NCBI GenBank assembly: GCA_017857245.1
Contig: JAFMDO010000006.1
Coordinates: forward strand, 1 to 42,450
Direction of reading: 5' to 3'
Source of the DNA: Pontimonas sp.
GTDB lineage: Bacteria > Actinomycetota > Actinomycetes > Actinomycetales > Microbacteriaceae
Length of the DNA stretch: 42,450 nt
The first letter of the stretch is position 1; every line of letters begins with the position of its first letter. A model generated the notes under the pieces. The model was not told the origin of the DNA. It worked only from the letters and a program-made list of their open reading frames with translations, and did no database searches. Position numbers and translations under genes: made by a program. Shown in pieces: positions 1 to 7,129 of this stretch.

Positions 1-1458
1 GAATGTGGCACCGTATTGGTCCCTGCTACCTACCAGGGCAATCAGGACATCCCTGATTTCTCCCTTGCTGTGATGCGGGTCATTCGTGACGGTGCAGAAT
101 CAAACCCCACCACCGGGATTTTCATCAATCCCGGTGGCCCTGGTGGTTCTGGCCTGGAACAGGTGCAAACCTCTAACTTCCCTCGGGAGCTTCACGATGA
201 ATTCCCCTTTATTGGCTTTGACCCCCGAGGGGTGGGGTTCTCTGACTTTTCTGATGGCACCGAAATCGAATGCTCGGATGAATTGGACTACATCAGCTAT
301 TTCCAGGAAGGATCCCCTGCAAGTGAGGCAGAACTTGATGTCCTGGTTGAAGGCAGTGACGCTTATTACCAGGATTGTGTTGACGCCAACCCCTATTGGT
401 GGACGCTTTCTACCGACAATGTCGCCAGGGACCTCGACCTTCTTCGCCAAGTTATTACTCCCGGTGAAGCACTGAACTTTATTGGTGCTTCCTATGGGAC
501 GACTATTGCTGGTCGCTACGTCAGCCTTTTCCCCGAGGGGGTGGGAAAAGTCGTCTTTGATAGCCCCACCACCGTTGATGACGACCGGATCGCCAGCGCC
601 GTCGAAGGCTTCGCAGCCGACGAAGCAAAGCTTCGCGGCTTCGTCGAGGGCTATGCCAGCTACTCCGAAATCAGCTTTGACGAAGCGTGGGAGCGCATGT
701 TGACCATCCGCCAAAAAGCGGATGATGACCAGTTGATTGGGTATGCCGGCTATATCGAAAGCGAAGCGAGCCCGGGGAATATGGTCAGCTCTGAAGCGCT
801 GTTCGTGAGGGGGGTGCGGACCCTGAATTACTACCCCCAGGATTATGCGCAAGAAATCTTCAATACCGCCATCGATGACGCGTATTTTTCGAGCTGGAAT
901 GGAACCTTCGAGCAGTTAGGTCTATCCCTCGATGGTTATGACCCCGATTCCCTGGATGGCAGATCACTCGAGGCTAAAAACCTCATCCGCTCGAACCAAT
1001 ACGAAGTCATGGTCATCGTGAACACAATGGATTACTCCGGGGACCCGCTGACCATCGAAGAACAGCAAGAACTCAGCGCACAGGTATTAGAGGCCGCCCC
1101 ACTACTGTCTGCCCTCACGTCTGACACCAGTGGTTATGAATACATTGGGCCCCCCAAGGGGCTGAGCTGGGATGACTTTGCCAAAGATGACGATCTGATT
1201 CCCGATCCTCCGAACACACCGTTTATTCCTTCGAATCCTTCCGGCAAGCAGCTGCTGATCATTGGCTCGATTAATGAATCAGTCACGCCGTATGCGTTTG
1301 CGCAAGACACCGCAGAGCTTCTTGGTGCACCGCTGGTGAGTGTGGAATCAAGCAAGCACGCGCCGGCTGCAGGCTACGACAACACGTGCATTAACGACGT
1401 CCTGGCGGCCTACTTCCTCGGCTCCGCCGAGGTTGTCGATGTGACGTGTCCGGGCTAG
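1..1458 (+). CDS. Alpha/beta hydrolase, TAP (tripeptidyl aminopeptidase)-like, 5'-truncated by window edge
   Basis: The reading frame is open from base 1 and starts upstream of the window; the visible first residues (ECGTVLVP) match the conserved Cys-containing start of the mature domain of secreted actinobacterial TAP-like peptidases. Counting codons from base 1, an oxyanion segment NPGGPGGSG lies at about 43-51, the nucleophile elbow GASYG has Ser164, and the C-terminal TAP domain carries His453 in SSKHAPAAGYDN. The acid position before VTP, usually Asp, reads Glu426 (INESVTP). Members of the family release N-terminal peptides or hydrolyse esters outside the membrane. The signal peptide is not in view, so secretion is inferred from the family. 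The exact substrate cannot be told. Confidence 0.85.
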   Translation, partial: ECGTVLVPATYQGNQDIPDFSLAVMRVIRDGAESNPTTGIFINPGGPGGSGLEQVQTSNFPRELHDEFPFIGFDPRGVGFSDFSDGTEIECSDELDYISYFQEGSPASEAELDVLVEGSDAYYQDCVDANPYWWTLSTDNVARDLDLLRQVITPGEALNFIGASYGTTIAGRYVSLFPEGVGKVVFDSPTTVDDDRIASAVEGFAADEAKLRGFVEGYASYSEISFDEAWERMLTIRQKADDDQLIGYAGYIESEASPGNMVSSEALFVRGVRTLNYYPQDYAQEIFNTAIDDAYFSSWNGTFEQLGLSLDGYDPDSLDGRSLEAKNLIRSNQYEVMVIVNTMDYSGDPLTIEEQQELSAQVLEAAPLLSALTSDTSGYEYIGPPKGLSWDDFAKDDDLIPDPPNTPFIPSNPSGKQLLIIGSINESVTPYAFAQDTAELLGAPLVSVESSKHAPAAGYDNTCINDVLAAYFLGSAEVVDVTCPG

Positions 1459-1567
1459 AGGAGCTGGAAACACGGGCCTGATGTTCTTGATCGGATTCCT
1501 TATTCAGAACTCGAGAAAGAACTCGGGCAAGCGACGCGAAACCCACCGCGACTAGCGGTCGGGAAAC

Positions 1568-1963
1568 CTAGCCCTGGAGAACCTTGGGGGATGCGCCGTG
1601 CTTGTTATCACCGGGTGTGGAGCCCTGGAGGGTAAAGACCAACAAAACGATGCCGCCGACGAAGGGAACCAGTCCGATCAGTGCCCACCAAGCGCTCTTA
1701 TCCGTGTCGTGAAGGCGTCGGATGAGTACAGCCAGTGCTGGCACGATAGTGGCCAACGCCCAGACCAAGCCCACGATGCCACCGCCGCCCATCGCCATGA
1801 TTCGCTCGAGGTCGCCATCAAGCAGCGCTAGGTCAATGAAGAATGCGGCGAGATTAGTCAGCACAAGGAAAAGCTGGATGAACCAGTACTCCGAGCGACG
1901 CGCACGCGCCTTAAAGGTCGCGAAGTTCTTCCAAAAGGACGTAATTGCTGCTCCGAAACCCAT
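1568..1963 (-). CDS. DUF805 family membrane protein
   Basis: A 131-residue protein with the DUF805 layout: an N-terminal amphipathic stretch (SFWKNFATFKARARRSEYW) followed by three or four hydrophobic segments and the family RLHDTDKSAWW motif near residues 82-92. It sits in the inner membrane; no biochemical role is known for the family. The ATG at 1963 follows an AGAGG ribosome-binding site, and a TATGGT -10 box lies at 1992-1997 on the same strand, giving a leader of about 22 bases. It converges with the hydrolase gene on its left and is divergent from the small gene at 2036. Confidence 0.85.
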   Translation of the reverse strand: MGFGAAITSFWKNFATFKARARRSEYWFIQLFLVLTNLAAFFIDLALLDGDLERIMAMGGGGIVGLVWALATIVPALAVLIRRLHDTDKSAWWALIGLVPFVGGIVLLVFTLQGSTPGDNKHGASPKVLQG

Positions 1964-2023
1964 GTCATCCTCTTTCCTCGGCTGTTGTTAAACCATACCT
2001 CAGGCACCTGTAGAGCTACGCGG

Positions 2024-2029
2024 TAGTGT
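2024..2029 (+). promoter_or_regulatory. -10 box TAGTGT, leaderless start at 2036
   Basis: TAGTGT is followed by exactly six bases and then the ATG at 2036, the spacing expected when transcription starts at the A of the start codon. No ribosome-binding site is needed or obvious. Confidence 0.5.
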
Positions 2030-2035
2030 GGGGGG

Positions 2036-2230
2036 ATGTCCGGTTATCTCGTTATCGCAGCCATTGGCGCCTGGTTGGCCGATGGTGGACTGCGGGTCTC
2101 AGACTCCAAGCCCATCGCCTTTGTGGTGTCCCAGGTTCAGAGATTGTGGAAAGGTAACGCCCACCGATTCGTAGGAATCCTGGGACTTGTTCTGCTGGTG
2201 GGAAGCCTTGCCCTGCACTTCACCCTCTAA
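2036..2230 (+). CDS. Small membrane protein, unknown function
   Basis: A 64-residue ORF with an N-terminal hydrophobic stretch, a short polar middle (VSDSKPIAF...VQRLWKGNAHR) and a C-terminal transmembrane segment (VGILGLVLLVGSLALHF). I do not recognise a family. Support comes from the leaderless-type promoter directly in front of the ATG and from sensible codon use. It converges with the PsiE-like gene 23 bases downstream. It may be a small membrane-associated accessory protein; nothing in the sequence shows a partner. Confidence 0.5.
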   Translation: MSGYLVIAAIGAWLADGGLRVSDSKPIAFVVSQVQRLWKGNAHRFVGILGLVLLVGSLALHFTL

Positions 2231-2253
2231 GGGAAAAGGATCCGCTCAGCTGG

Positions 2254-2739
2254 TTAGCCCTTTATCTTTGACTCTTTCTGGGTGATGGCGTCTGCCGCTT
2301 TCGAGAGGAATATGGCAAACACCAGTGCCACCACAATGGCGGAACTAATACCCAACTCGATGACTGCCCGGTCAAAAGCTTGCTGGGGCTTTTCGGCGCC
2401 CAAAGTCATGGATGCGCCCACCGTCAAGATGTGACGAACGGCGGCGATGATGCCGATAATCAAGAAGTTCTGCAGCTGGAACACACCATCGGTGTACCGG
2501 GCGATGACAGTACGGATGATTTCCAAAATGATGATGATGAACAAAATGTCGTTAATCGCCTGAATCATTCCGTTGGGGAAAAACGGGTCAGTGGTGAAGA
2601 CCCGGATGATGGAAAAACCGAGCGCTGCCAGTGCGATACCAAAAAGAAACACTCCGAGCACGACATGGAAGACTTCTTCCATTCCCTCTGCCCACCGAGA
2701 GGGGATAACGCTCTTTTTATGTTCTATCTGACCTGTCAT
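2254..2739 (-). CDS. PsiE-like (phosphate-starvation-inducible) membrane protein
   Basis: This 161-residue protein has four hydrophobic segments and the PsiE family core: FHVVLGVFLFGIAL, then INDILFIIIILEIIRTV and the loop ARYTDGVFQLQNFLIIGIIAAVRHIL. PsiE was named in E. coli for phosphate-starvation induction; its molecular role is unknown. A TAGGGT -10 box six bases before the ATG suggests it has its own leaderless promoter instead of depending on read-through from the upstream prenyltransferase gene, which ends 53 bases away. The family call is firm from the pattern; a role in phosphate stress here is only inferred. Confidence 0.75.
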   Translation of the reverse strand: MTGQIEHKKSVIPSRWAEGMEEVFHVVLGVFLFGIALAALGFSIIRVFTTDPFFPNGMIQAINDILFIIIILEIIRTVIARYTDGVFQLQNFLIIGIIAAVRHILTVGASMTLGAEKPQQAFDRAVIELGISSAIVVALVFAIFLSKAADAITQKESKIKG

Positions 2740-2745
2740 TTTCTC

Positions 2746-2751
2746 ACCCTA
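2746..2751 (-). promoter_or_regulatory. -10 box TAGGGT, leaderless start of PsiE-like gene
   Basis: On the minus strand TAGGGT is followed by GAGAAA and then the ATG at 2739, a spacing of six. This implies separate transcription of the PsiE-like gene downstream of the PKS operon. Confidence 0.5.
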
Positions 2752-2792
2752 GAGCCTGGAGCTGAAAACGGGAACCCTCCGCCGCCACACAC

Positions 2793-3620
2793 TTAGCCCG
2801 CCAACAACACAGATCCGGTGAGCCCGGCGGCTAACACCAACGAAGCAACAATTGACGCCCAAAAAGCCCAGCGTGACTGGGGGCGCGAAAGAGCCCAAAC
2901 ACCACCGGCCACAGCGACCATGACGGCAACCGCGGCGCTCGGAAGCGACGCCGGAAAAGCCTGTGTTCCTGCGCCTTGGACAAGAACGCCAGCCATCACA
3001 ATAATCATGCCGGTCAGTACGCCTGCCGCCACGCGAGCGGGCAATCGTTGGGGCAACCCTCGAACACCCTGGGCTGCGTCATCTTCCCGATCGGGAACCA
3101 CATTTCCAAAGTGGGCTGCTATTCCCAGTCCCGCAGCAATCACCACACTCCACCAGGGTGGAAAAGCGGCGGGATGTGCCGCATAACTGATGATGGCCGG
3201 CAGAGCACCAAACCCCACCGCATAGGCAAGTGCCGAATACACCGTTGATTTGAGCCCTGCGTTATAGAACCAACCAGCGAGCAAGAATACTGCTTGAGAA
3301 ATCAGAACACCGGGGTGAATAAGCCCTGCGAGAGTCAGAGACACCATCGCGAAGATAATCGCCCATGCCCACACGCCCGCGCGGGAAATATCTCCGGCCG
3401 CCACGGGTTTATCGCTACGTTTCGCTTCTTGATCACGTGGGGCGTCAATGGCGTCGTTGGATAACCCGACTGAGAACTGGTTCAACAAAACCGACAGGAC
3501 GACCAGGACCGCAGGAATCAGACCCACACCAAAACCCCAGGACAGAATCGCCGCAAGAGCCGCAACAGCGAAAGAGGGTCCGGGGTGGGTGGAGCGCAGT
3601 AAAGCCCAGGCCATCGCCAT
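2793..3620 (-). CDS. UbiA-family prenyltransferase of the type III PKS operon
   Basis: A 275-residue integral membrane protein with about eight hydrophobic segments. Both Asp-rich signatures of UbiA enzymes are present: N55-D56...D59...D63 (NDAIDAPRD) and D177-R-E-D180-D181 (DREDD), which bind magnesium and the prenyl diphosphate. UbiA enzymes move a prenyl chain onto an aromatic ring within the membrane. The start codon follows the hydroxylase stop directly (TAAATG), so translation is coupled. As fourth gene of an operon that builds an aromatic lipid, it probably prenylates the PKS product. The prenyl donor length and acceptor cannot be read from the sequence. A menaquinone or haem A role is unlikely given the neighbours. 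Confidence 0.85.
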   Translation of the reverse strand: MAMAWALLRSTHPGPSFAVAALAAILSWGFGVGLIPAVLVVLSVLLNQFSVGLSNDAIDAPRDQEAKRSDKPVAAGDISRAGVWAWAIIFAMVSLTLAGLIHPGVLISQAVFLLAGWFYNAGLKSTVYSALAYAVGFGALPAIISYAAHPAAFPPWWSVVIAAGLGIAAHFGNVVPDREDDAAQGVRGLPQRLPARVAAGVLTGMIIVMAGVLVQGAGTQAFPASLPSAAVAVMVAVAGGVWALSRPQSRWAFWASIVASLVLAAGLTGSVLLAG

Positions 3621-4661
3621 TTAGCGCGCCAGACGGTTGACGATAACGCCGAAGAGGCCGGGGATGGCGTGGGCGAGGGGAACAATACTGCTGCGAAGCG
3701 GTGACGAAGCGAGCGCGACCAAGCCTTTGGTCAGAATCCGAAATTCCCTGGTCACTCGCTTCCACGCCAGTGGGTATGTCCCCGGCGCATCTTTGCTCAG
3801 TGCTTCAATGGCTGCTTTGGCTTGGGCAAACCCCACCCGCAGGCCCTCGCCCGTAATGGCATCGACATATCCGCCTGAATCTCCCACTAACAGGACCCGG
3901 CCAATTCTTTGGGTTCTGGCTTTGTGCGGGAAAGGCCCTGCACCCCGAAGCGTCGAAGCGGGCTGTGCCCCCGCGAGCTTGGCGTGAAGCGCGGGTATCG
4001 AAGCAATGGCGCTGTCTAAGTTCACCCCTTTGGGCCCCAATGCGGCAACACCCACGGTGTCGGAAGACACCGGGGTGATGTATACCTCGGCATTCGAGCT
4101 GTAAAAAACTTCGATATTCGAGGACCAGGGCGCTATCGCGAAGTGTTGGCGAAGTCCATAGCGTTTGGCACCGCGAGGGGGTTTCTTCACCACACCCAAA
4201 TCCGCGGCAACACTGGAATGCAGACCATCGCATCCAATGACATAGCGGGAAGTGATGTAATGCCCTGAATCAGTGGTCACAGTGGCGCTGTGGGCATCTT
4301 GGGTGAGGGAAACATACTTCGCTCGCTCGATGAGAACGCCACCATCGTGTGCTCTTTGAACAAGCGCATCCCGAAGCTCTGTTCGTCGAACCCCGCGTCC
4401 TGGTTTCTCCGGGAAAGAATGTTCCACCCGGGTGGAGCCCTGGTGATAGACCACTCCTTCTAAAGCGTGTCCAGGGGGGTCAATCCCCAACTCCGCCAGA
4501 AGAGGTGCTGTGCCAGGCATCAAGCCTTCACCACACGCTTTGTCACCATCGATAGCTCCACCGTCTAAGACCTGGACACTCAACCCAGCATTCCTGGCAA
4601 ATATGGCGGTGGCGAGGCCCACCGGGCCCGCCCCCACGATGGTCACATCGTGGGTGATCAT
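3621..4661 (-). CDS. FAD-dependent monooxygenase, SrsC-like
   Basis: A 346-residue flavoprotein. GAGPVG at residues 10-15 is the dinucleotide-binding loop, GCDGLHSSV near 163 is the DG motif, and GDSGGYVDAITGEG near 262 is the GD motif that contacts the FAD ribityl chain: the order of class A aromatic hydroxylases. The signature DKACGEGLMPG near 40 and PGRGVRRTELRDAL near 87 resemble the hydroxylase SrsC of the Streptomyces griseus phenolic-lipid operon, as I remember it, and the looser geranylgeranyl-reductase family. It overlaps the methyltransferase by ATGA. In the pathway it should hydroxylate the methylated alkylresorcinol, leading to a hydroquinone or quinone. A prenyl reductase role is the alternative. 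Confidence 0.85.
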   Translation of the reverse strand: MITHDVTIVGAGPVGLATAIFARNAGLSVQVLDGGAIDGDKACGEGLMPGTAPLLAELGIDPPGHALEGVVYHQGSTRVEHSFPEKPGRGVRRTELRDALVQRAHDGGVLIERAKYVSLTQDAHSATVTTDSGHYITSRYVIGCDGLHSSVAADLGVVKKPPRGAKRYGLRQHFAIAPWSSNIEVFYSSNAEVYITPVSSDTVGVAALGPKGVNLDSAIASIPALHAKLAGAQPASTLRGAGPFPHKARTQRIGRVLLVGDSGGYVDAITGEGLRVGFAQAKAAIEALSKDAPGTYPLAWKRVTREFRILTKGLVALASSPLRSSIVPLAHAIPGLFGVIVNRLAR

Positions 4662-5176
4662 GTCAGGGACGCCAACGCTTTATTTTCGGTGGGAATGCGG
4701 AATCCCAGCAGCAGGATGGCGTTGAGGATCGTAAAGGCAATCGCTGTCACCCAGGCCGAATGAATCATTGGCAACGCAATGCCTTCGATGGCGACAATCC
4801 AGTAGTTGGGGTGAGAGAGCCAGGTGAAGCGGTAGGGACCCCGGCGAACCCTGGTAGCTCCTGGCACCACGATCACTCTGGTGTTCCACTGATCCCCCAA
4901 CGCAGAAATCACCCAGTAGCGTCCCACCTGGCATAAGACGGCAAGCGCTAGAAACACCCACCCCCAGACAGGCAGGAAGGGCCGGTCAAATATCCATACT
5001 TCTGCGACGGCGGCAAACAGCAACCCCGTGTGCAGCACCACCATCCAGGGGAAGTGGGAAAAACCAAATTCTCTGCCCCCTCGCTCGAAAGCGAGGGCTG
5101 CGTTGCGCCGGGAAATACGTAATTCCCAGAGTCTTTCTAAGCCGGTGGCAAAAACGAAGGCGGTGTAAAGGATCAT
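4658..5176 (-). CDS. Isoprenylcysteine carboxyl methyltransferase-family protein, SrsB-like
   Basis: A 172-residue membrane protein with the ICMT/PEMT-type core: LGDQWNTRVIV near 93, RRGPYRFTWLSHPNYW near 111-126 and a Glu two turns later (IVAIEGIALP). These residues hold S-adenosylmethionine at the membrane face. SrsB of Streptomyces, of the same family, O-methylates alkylresorcinol, and the position between a type III PKS and an SrsC-like hydroxylase supports that role here. I chose ATG 5176 because it forms an ATGA overlap with the PKS stop; GTG 5182 is an alternative. True protein prenylation is not expected in this organism, so the family name should not be read literally. Confidence 0.85.
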   Translation of the reverse strand: MILYTAFVFATGLERLWELRISRRNAALAFERGGREFGFSHFPWMVVLHTGLLFAAVAEVWIFDRPFLPVWGWVFLALAVLCQVGRYWVISALGDQWNTRVIVVPGATRVRRGPYRFTWLSHPNYWIVAIEGIALPMIHSAWVTAIAFTILNAILLLGFRIPTENKALASLT

Positions 5177-6222
5177 GGCCACTCCAATAGGACGATTTCG
5201 ACGCTGATTCCTGGCCCCAAAGCAAACAGCAGGGCCTTGTGTCCCGGCTCTCGCTCCAAGGAGCGAGCCAGGACATGGAGGACTGCACTGGAGGAGAGGT
5301 TTCCCACCTCTCCCATCACTTGCCAGCTGGTGGCCAGGTCAGATGGGGACAAATCGAGTGCTTCGGAAAATGCTTCTAATACCCGTGGTCCCCCTGGATG
5401 GGCAATCCAGGACCCAATATCGGCCCGGTTGAGGCCTTTTTCGGCAAGTAGGGCGTCGATGTCCAGGGCTAGGTGCTGATCAATCAGGTGGGGTACGGCG
5501 GGGCTCAGCATAAGGCGAAACCCGCTGGTCCCAATGTTCCAGCCGATGGCTTCGGAGCTGTCGGGATACACGGCACTTCGCGAACCCGTGACGCTGATGC
5601 CGCCTGCGTGGGGGGATTGTTCGCCCACCATGACGACCGCTGCTGCACCATCGCCAAAGAGCCCGGTTCCCACAATGTTCGCCATCGAGGGGTCATCCCA
5701 TTGGACGGTGAGGGAACACACTTCAACGGAAACCACTAAACCCACAGCTGTGGGGTGGCCGCGCAAATAATCCGCTACCCGGGCAATCGCTGATGCCCCT
5801 GCGACACAGCCCAACCCAAAGCTTGGCACCCGGATTACATCTGTTCGAAAACCGAGATTCGTCACCAGATCAACATCAAGTGAGGGTGCACCCACGCCTG
5901 TCACCGTGGTGAAAAAGAGGTAGTCCACCTCCGCAGCGATAAGCCCTGCTTTCTCAAGTGCCCCCGCAATGGCGGTGGTGGCAAGCGCTAGAGCGTGCTC
6001 GCGGAAGAGGGTGTTGGCATGGGTAAAGCCCTCAATGCTGCGATAGTCCTTGATCGGCATCACCAGGTGTCTGGTGTCCACCCCGGTGGAGCGGTGAATG
6101 CGCCTGATAACTTCGGCCATGGTGGCATCAGTGGCTAAACCATCCACCAGTTCTTCGGTGATCTCGGCTTGAGCATGCGGGTAAGCAGGGAGAGCCGGCT
6201 CAACACTGAGGATTCGCACCAT
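5173..6222 (-). CDS. Type III polyketide synthase (alkylresorcinol synthase-like)
   Basis: A 349-residue chalcone-synthase-superfamily enzyme with the full Cys-His-Asn triad: Cys139 in SFGLGCVAGAS, His275 in IAHPGGPRVLE and Asn308 in GEVGNLSSS. Length and the single-domain thiolase fold fit a homodimeric type III PKS. Such enzymes load a fatty acyl thioester, extend it with malonyl-CoA and cyclise it to resorcinols or pyrones. As first gene of a four-gene minus-strand operon with SrsB-, SrsC- and UbiA-like proteins, it most likely makes an alkylresorcinol core. Starter chain and ring type are not deducible. The ATG at 6222 is preceded by a GATACT -10 box eight bases away, so the mRNA has almost no leader. 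Confidence 0.9.
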   Translation of the reverse strand: MVRILSVEPALPAYPHAQAEITEELVDGLATDATMAEVIRRIHRSTGVDTRHLVMPIKDYRSIEGFTHANTLFREHALALATTAIAGALEKAGLIAAEVDYLFFTTVTGVGAPSLDVDLVTNLGFRTDVIRVPSFGLGCVAGASAIARVADYLRGHPTAVGLVVSVEVCSLTVQWDDPSMANIVGTGLFGDGAAAVVMVGEQSPHAGGISVTGSRSAVYPDSSEAIGWNIGTSGFRLMLSPAVPHLIDQHLALDIDALLAEKGLNRADIGSWIAHPGGPRVLEAFSEALDLSPSDLATSWQVMGEVGNLSSSAVLHVLARSLEREPGHKALLFALGPGISVEIVLLEWP

Positions 6223-6230
6223 CGCTGAAA

Positions 6231-6236
6231 AGTATC
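6231..6236 (-). promoter_or_regulatory. -10 box GATACT for the PKS operon
   Basis: On the minus strand TGATACT stands eight bases before the ATG at 6222 and differs from TATACT in one base, with a TG extension. It would start transcription at or one or two bases before the start codon. Confidence 0.4.
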
Positions 6237-6297
6237 ACGCCAAAGTGTGAGCTTCGCTCGCCCCAGGATTCCCAGCTCACCGCTTTGGCCTGAGGCC

Positions 6298-6525
6298 ATG
6301 ACGAAACCAGCTGTGGTGTGCGCGGCGGCTGTTCTTTTCGCCGTCACCGCGTGTGCCCCAGCACCTGCAGAACTCATAACTGCCCCTGCCCCGCCGGCGC
6401 CCTCGGAATCAACAGCAGAAAACGCCGGGTCAGAAACCTCTGTCTCTGCCTGTGGTGACTGGGACCCCAGCCAACGGGACTGGTTCGAACTCGAAGCCAC
6501 CACATCCTCTGTGGCCAGCGCGTGA
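6298..6525 (+). CDS. Short putative lipoprotein
   Basis: The 75-residue product starts at ATG 6298 with a signal peptide ending in a lipobox (FAVTAC, Cys19), then a Pro/Ala/Ser/Thr/Glu-rich linker and a short tail with one more Cys (SACGDWDPSQRDWFELE). The lipobox predicts membrane anchoring at the outer face. An upstream in-frame start exists at 6247 but would bury the signal peptide. The ORF stops at a TGA overlapping a GTG in another frame, and that second frame (6522-6623) also looks coding, so this may be the front part of a longer protein split by a frameshift. No family recognised. Confidence 0.55.
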   Translation: MTKPAVVCAAAVLFAVTACAPAPAELITAPAPPAPSESTAENAGSETSVSACGDWDPSQRDWFELEATTSSVASA

Positions 6526-6623
6526 AAGACCTAGCCGGCGATACAGCGGGTTCATTCTTAGTTGCCATTACCGACTCCGCGACCCTGTGGGTGGTCAGTA
6601 CTGCAGCCGTCAGGGGCCTGTAA
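6522..6623 (+). CDS. Small ORF overlapping the lipoprotein stop; possible second part of a frameshifted gene
   Basis: GTG 6522 overlaps the TGA of the lipoprotein ORF (GTGA). The 33-residue product (KDLAGDTAGSF..., ending STAAVRGL) has the look of a folded-domain C-terminus with alternating hydrophobic residues, unlike random translation. Either a translationally coupled mini-protein or the true C-terminal end of the lipoprotein after a single-base shift near 6515-6525. The sequence alone cannot decide. Confidence 0.3.
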   Translation: MKDLAGDTAGSFLVAITDSATLWVVSTAAVRGL

Positions 6624-6670
6624 GCACGACTTTTCTCCCCCGTGCTCAGGCATGTGTCAGGGGGCGGCTT

Positions 6671-6676
6671 TACACT
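6671..6676 (+). promoter_or_regulatory. -10 box TACACT for the NfeD/SPFH operon
   Basis: TACACT is followed by a short leader containing GAGGAAAGGA and then ATG 6701. Unlike many neighbours this promoter makes a leadered mRNA with a Shine-Dalgarno sequence. Confidence 0.4.
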
Positions 6677-6700
6677 CGGAGCGAGGAAAGGAATGCTCCA

Positions 6701-7129
6701 ATGGCGGTCTGGGTCTGGCTCGTTGCGGCAGGAACGTTGGCCATCATCGAAACGATGACGGCCAATCTGTTGTTCGCTTCCCTCGCCATCGCAGCAGGCT
6801 CGGCCTTGGTCACCGCAATTGCCGGGGGCGGTTTTCTCGCCCAGGGAATAGCTTTTGCTGTTTCTTCGGTGATTACTCTGGCGCTACTTCGCCCTCTCGC
6901 CCTGCGAGAGATTCAACGGCGCACGCCACAGGCGAATACCAACACGGACGCTTTGATTGGAGCCAGCGCCACAACCCGCACAGTTGTTTCGCGAGACACC
7001 GGTGAAATAGATTTGCGCGGCGAAGTTTGGAGTGCTCGCACCAGCGAGGGCATCATCCCCCAGGGGCACCGAGTGATTGTGTCCACCATTGATGGTGCAA
7101 CCGCCATCGTTACCCAGGAGGCATCATGA
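6701..7129 (+). CDS. NfeD-like membrane protein, SPFH partner
   Basis: The 142-residue product has two or three N-terminal hydrophobic segments (about residues 1-62) and a C-terminal OB-fold-like beta domain (about 80-140, LIGASATTRTVVSRDTGEIDLRGEVWSARTSEG). This is the short NfeD form that lacks the ClpP-like protease domain. It is coupled to the SPFH gene by an ATGA overlap, the classic stomatin operon arrangement, and is expected to bind the SPFH oligomer in the membrane. ATG 6701 was chosen because GAGGAAAGGA lies 8-10 bases upstream; the longer frame from 6452 crosses the promoter. Confidence 0.8.
   Translation: MAVWVWLVAAGTLAIIETMTANLLFASLAIAAGSALVTAIAGGGFLAQGIAFAVSSVITLALLRPLALREIQRRTPQANTNTDALIGASATTRTVVSRDTGEIDLRGEVWSARTSEGIIPQGHRVIVSTIDGATAIVTQEAS

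Noticed and set aside
1545-1559. ACCGC-GACTA-GCGGT hairpin between the hydrolase and DUF805 genes
   Set aside because: Only five base pairs and no T run on either strand; too weak to call a terminator.
6623-6645. AGCACG/CGTGCT hairpin before the NfeD gene
   Set aside because: Six pairs with a twelve-base loop; not convincing as a terminator.
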